From contig JASLCF010000063.1 of the NCBI GenBank assembly GCA_030146155.1, positions 1 through 6,541 on the forward strand: a stretch of DNA of 6,541 bases. The letters are read 5' to 3'. The notes beneath the pieces were generated by a model that searched no databases, had not been told where the DNA came from, and saw only the letters and a list, made by a program, of their open reading frames with translations. This document shows positions 6,272 through 6,541 of this stretch, piece after piece. Positions within the stretch are counted from its first letter, which is position 1. Every line of letters starts with the position of its first letter. The DNA is from Savagea sp. GTDB lineage: Bacteria > Bacillota > Bacilli > Bacillales_A > Planococcaceae. The translations under genes and the position numbers were made by a program.

Positions 6272-6541
6272 ATGATTCAAACTAAACGTTGTAGTTTGAT
6301 TGCACTAAGCAAGGATTCAAAAAAAGATATCTATCGTTTATTTACGAATAAAACAACTCGACTATATTTAGGTGGTCCCCGTTCATTAGAGGGAATGGAG
6401 AAGATATGGAAAGAAATATTAAATGAGGATTCTGCATCTTACTATTGGACAGTTCACATAAAATCTTCTGATTCATTCCTTGGCTTAGTTTCTATCTCAC
6501 CTCATCATCACAAGGATGAATTAGAAATTTCTTATCAATTC
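6272..6541 (+). CDS. GNAT family N-acetyltransferase, N-terminal part
   Basis: Ninety codons are open to the right edge and begin MIQTKRCSLIAL. The segment TRLYLGGPRSLEGMEKIW (residues 29-46), the YYWTVHIKSSDSFLGLVSISPHH region (about 58-80) and the final DELEISYQF match the first half of RimJ/RimL-like GNAT proteins. There, beta strands with the pattern W-x-V...F-L-G-x-[VI]-x-[IL] lead into EISYxF just before the acetyl-CoA-binding region. That cofactor-binding motif (R/Q-x-x-G-x-G/A) lies beyond the window, so activity cannot be checked. Such enzymes transfer acetyl from acetyl-CoA to amines of proteins, antibiotics or small molecules; the substrate here is unknown. It sits 14 bases after the membrane protein gene behind a strong ribosome binding site, suggesting a shared transcript. 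Confidence 0.75.
   Translation, partial: MIQTKRCSLIALSKDSKKDIYRLFTNKTTRLYLGGPRSLEGMEKIWKEILNEDSASYYWTVHIKSSDSFLGLVSISPHHHKDELEISYQF

Overview
This window looks like chromosomal DNA from a low-GC Gram-positive bacterium, most likely Bacillaceae or Planococcaceae. The pointers are the AT-rich sequence, strong AGGAGG-type ribosome binding sites, sigma-A-like promoter hexamers, a lipoprotein substrate-binding protein with a Gram-positive style lipobox, and Bacillus-like Opp protein sequences. I cannot name the species.

Minus strand, about 5850 down to 1: a complete oligopeptide ABC transporter operon in the classical order oppA-oppB-oppC-oppD-oppF. It is followed two bases later by the first 22 codons of an M19 (membrane/renal-type) dipeptidase, which runs off the left edge. 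OppA is a lipid-anchored peptide receptor, OppB and OppC form the membrane channel, and OppD and OppF are the paired ATPases. The dipeptidase would hydrolyse imported or derived dipeptides. Junctions from oppB onward are tight: TAATG between oppB and oppC, 16 bases between oppC and oppD, ATGA between oppD and oppF, and 2 bases between oppF and the dipeptidase. This suggests one transcript with translational coupling. The exception is the 93-base oppA-oppB gap, which holds a strong hairpin that fits a leaky terminator or mRNA-stabilising element and would allow more OppA than the rest of the complex.

The 124-base gap from 5789 to 5912 is a divergent promoter region. It has a good sigma-A-like promoter for opp and a weaker candidate for the plus strand. 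Both use the same self-complementary TTGCAA hexamer as their -35.

Plus strand, 5913 to 6541: a 114-residue three-helix membrane protein of unknown function (DUF3899-like by eye), then 14 bases later the start of a GNAT-type N-acetyltransferase cut by the right edge. The two appear to form a second small operon.

Overall the window is a well-known nutrient-import locus. I see no mobile element, CRISPR array, RNA gene, phage feature or clear novel system. The points worth a second look are the coupled dipeptidase, the shared -35 arrangement, the oppA-oppB hairpin, the four-cysteine motif in both ATPases and the uncharacterised divergent gene pair.
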